From Tubiluchus corallicola (taxonomy: Eukaryota > Priapulida > Priapulimorpha > Priapulimorphida > Tubiluchidae), in contig JAQGDQ010002435.1 in the NCBI GenBank assembly GCA_030141605.1, positions 1 through 38,322 of the forward strand: DNA of 38,322 bases, given 5' to 3'. The position numbers were made by a program, and so were the translations under genes. Positions 37,329 through 38,322 of the stretch are shown here, in pieces. Under the pieces are notes generated by a model. It was not told the origin of the DNA. It did not search any database and saw only the letters and a program-made list of their open reading frames with translations. The first letter of the stretch is position 1. Every line of letters starts with the position of its first letter.

Positions 37329-38087
37329 GTGTATACAGTAGCATTAATTGATGATGATAAAAATATTTTGACGTCTGTATCGATTGCTTTGGAAGAAGAA
37401 GGGTTTAAGGTGCTGTCTTTTCACGATAGTGAAGAGGGATTGAGTATTCTGCTGAAAGAACATGTTGATCTTATTGTTTTGGATATTAAGATGCCACGTA
37501 TGGATGGGCTTGAGTTTTTGCGCCGCTTTCAGGAAAAAAAGTTAACACCAGTGATTTTTTTAACGTCCAAAGATGATGAAATTGATGAAATACTAGGTTT
37601 GCGAATGGGAGCGAATGACTATATTTGTAAGCCATTTTCCCAACGGCTTTTAATTGAGCGTATTCGGGTTGTTTTGCGCCGCCATTCTCAAGCTTTGCAA
37701 TCAAATGAGAGTGAAGATGGGCATGAGGATGAAGAGCTCGATTCTGAGGAAAAAACAGTTATTTCATGCGGGTCGTTAGTTTTGGATCTTTTGCGCCATC
37801 GCTGCTTTTGGAAAGAGCAAGATATTGACTTGACAGTTACGGAGTTTTTATTACTGAAAGCTCTAGTATCTCACCCTGGCCATGTTAAAAGTCGTAACCA
37901 GTTGATTGATTGGGCATATGGAGAGAATATTCACGTAGACGATCGGACAATAGATAGCCATATTAAGCGGATACGCAAAAAGTTCCGGTGTGTTGATGTA
38001 GATTTTTCGCATATAGAGACGCTCTATGGCGTTGGCTATCGCTATAAGGAAGAGGGGCTGGCGCAGAAAGAGAGGGACACAGTGTGA
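37329..38087 (+). CDS. chvI: Response regulator ChvI
   Basis: This is an OmpR-type regulator: receiver domain with the acidic pocket DDD (residues 8-10), phosphoacceptor D52 in LIVLDIKMPRMDG and the conserved Lys in YICKPF. An acidic linker of about 20 residues follows, then a winged-helix domain (LTVTEFLLLKALVSHPGHVK, VDDRTIDSHIKRIRKKF). Starting at the GTG at 37329 gives 252 residues and puts the phosphoacceptor at 52, as in studied ChvI; AGAAGGA lies 12 bases upstream. The alternative ATG at 37284 would leave almost no leader. ChvI with ChvG senses acid or envelope stress in alphaproteobacteria. Confidence 0.9.
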   Translation: MYTVALIDDDKNILTSVSIALEEEGFKVLSFHDSEEGLSILLKEHVDLIVLDIKMPRMDGLEFLRRFQEKKLTPVIFLTSKDDEIDEILGLRMGANDYICKPFSQRLLIERIRVVLRRHSQALQSNESEDGHEDEELDSEEKTVISCGSLVLDLLRHRCFWKEQDIDLTVTEFLLLKALVSHPGHVKSRNQLIDWAYGENIHVDDRTIDSHIKRIRKKFRCVDVDFSHIETLYGVGYRYKEEGLAQKERDTV

Positions 38088-38322
38088 AGGTTGTTTCCAT
38101 ACCAATTATCTGGCGTATATTAATTGTCAACAGCCTTGCATTGACGATTTTAGCGGCGGGTGTTATGTATTTTGGAACCTATCACAACAGCCTTATAGAA
38201 TCAGAGTTATTGCTTTTGCACGAGCAAGCAGACATGTTCGCCGCCTCGCTTGAGGAAGGGGCCGTTATTTTAAAGGATCAGAAGCCGGTTTTTGTTGTGC
38301 AGGTCGCGGTGCATATGATGAA
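38084..38322 (+). CDS. chvG: Sensor histidine kinase ChvG, N-terminal part (cut by window end)
   Basis: A GTG overlapping the chvI stop (GTGA) opens a frame that stays open to the window end: about 79 residues. It starts MKVVSIPIIWRILIVNSLAL with a hydrophobic segment to about residue 29 (LTILAAGVMYF), then a periplasmic stretch YHNSLIESELLLLHEQADMF. This matches the ChvG N-terminus; the kinase domains lie beyond the window. The pairing with chvI and pckA supports the call. Confidence 0.85.
   Translation, partial: MKVVSIPIIWRILIVNSLALTILAAGVMYFGTYHNSLIESELLLLHEQADMFAASLEEGAVILKDQKPVFVVQVAVHMM

Overview
The window looks like chromosome from an alphaproteobacterium with AT-rich spacers. Three things point there: the RpoA start (IQKNW), adk sitting between secY and rpsM with no rpmJ, and pckA divergent from a ChvI/ChvG two-component pair. 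I cannot name the genus. Almost every gene reads rightward; pckA is the only leftward gene.

Region 1 (1-21846) is the translation and transcription core. It begins inside rpoC, which ends at an intrinsic terminator. A 431-base spacer follows with a strong promoter and what looks like an attenuator. Then come the str, S10, spc and alpha clusters as one nearly gapless run: rpsL, rpsG, fusA, tuf, rpsJ, rplC, rplD, rplW, rplB, rpsS, rplV, rpsC, rplP, rpmC, rpsQ, rplN, rplX, rplE, rpsN, rpsH, rplF, rplR, rpsE, rpmD, rplO, secY, adk, rpsM, rpsK, rpoA, rplQ. A perfect-consensus promoter overlaps the adk stop codon and should drive rpsM-rpsK-rpoA-rplQ separately. A terminator closes the run.

Region 2 (21894-24926) has three genes in tandem: a low-molecular-weight phosphatase, a ketosamine/fructosamine kinase and a U32-family protein with a cysteine-rich tail. 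The first two suggest protein deglycation; the third suggests RNA hydroxylation.

Region 3 (25038-28922) is a complete D-xylose-type ABC importer, xylF-xylG-xylH, with a strong stem-loop between xylF and xylG.

Region 4 (29185-35313) is the least familiar part. It is a tightly packed four-gene operon: an NhaC-family transporter, a cystathionine beta-lyase-like PLP enzyme, a 747-residue protein with a C-terminal NAGPA-type (phosphodiester glycosidase-like) domain and an unrecognised N-terminal half, and a GT-A-like glycosyltransferase. Three DnaA-box-like 9-mers lie upstream. A symmetrical bidirectional terminator ends it.

Region 5 (35388-38322) is pckA (leftward), then chvI and the start of chvG (rightward). 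Two 18-base inverted repeats lie around the pckA promoter in the shared spacer.

The best candidates for something undescribed are the str-operon attenuator, the nhaC/PLP/NAGPA/glycosyltransferase operon, the Arg-to-Gln change in the RNA polymerase trigger loop, and the odd codon usage of tuf.
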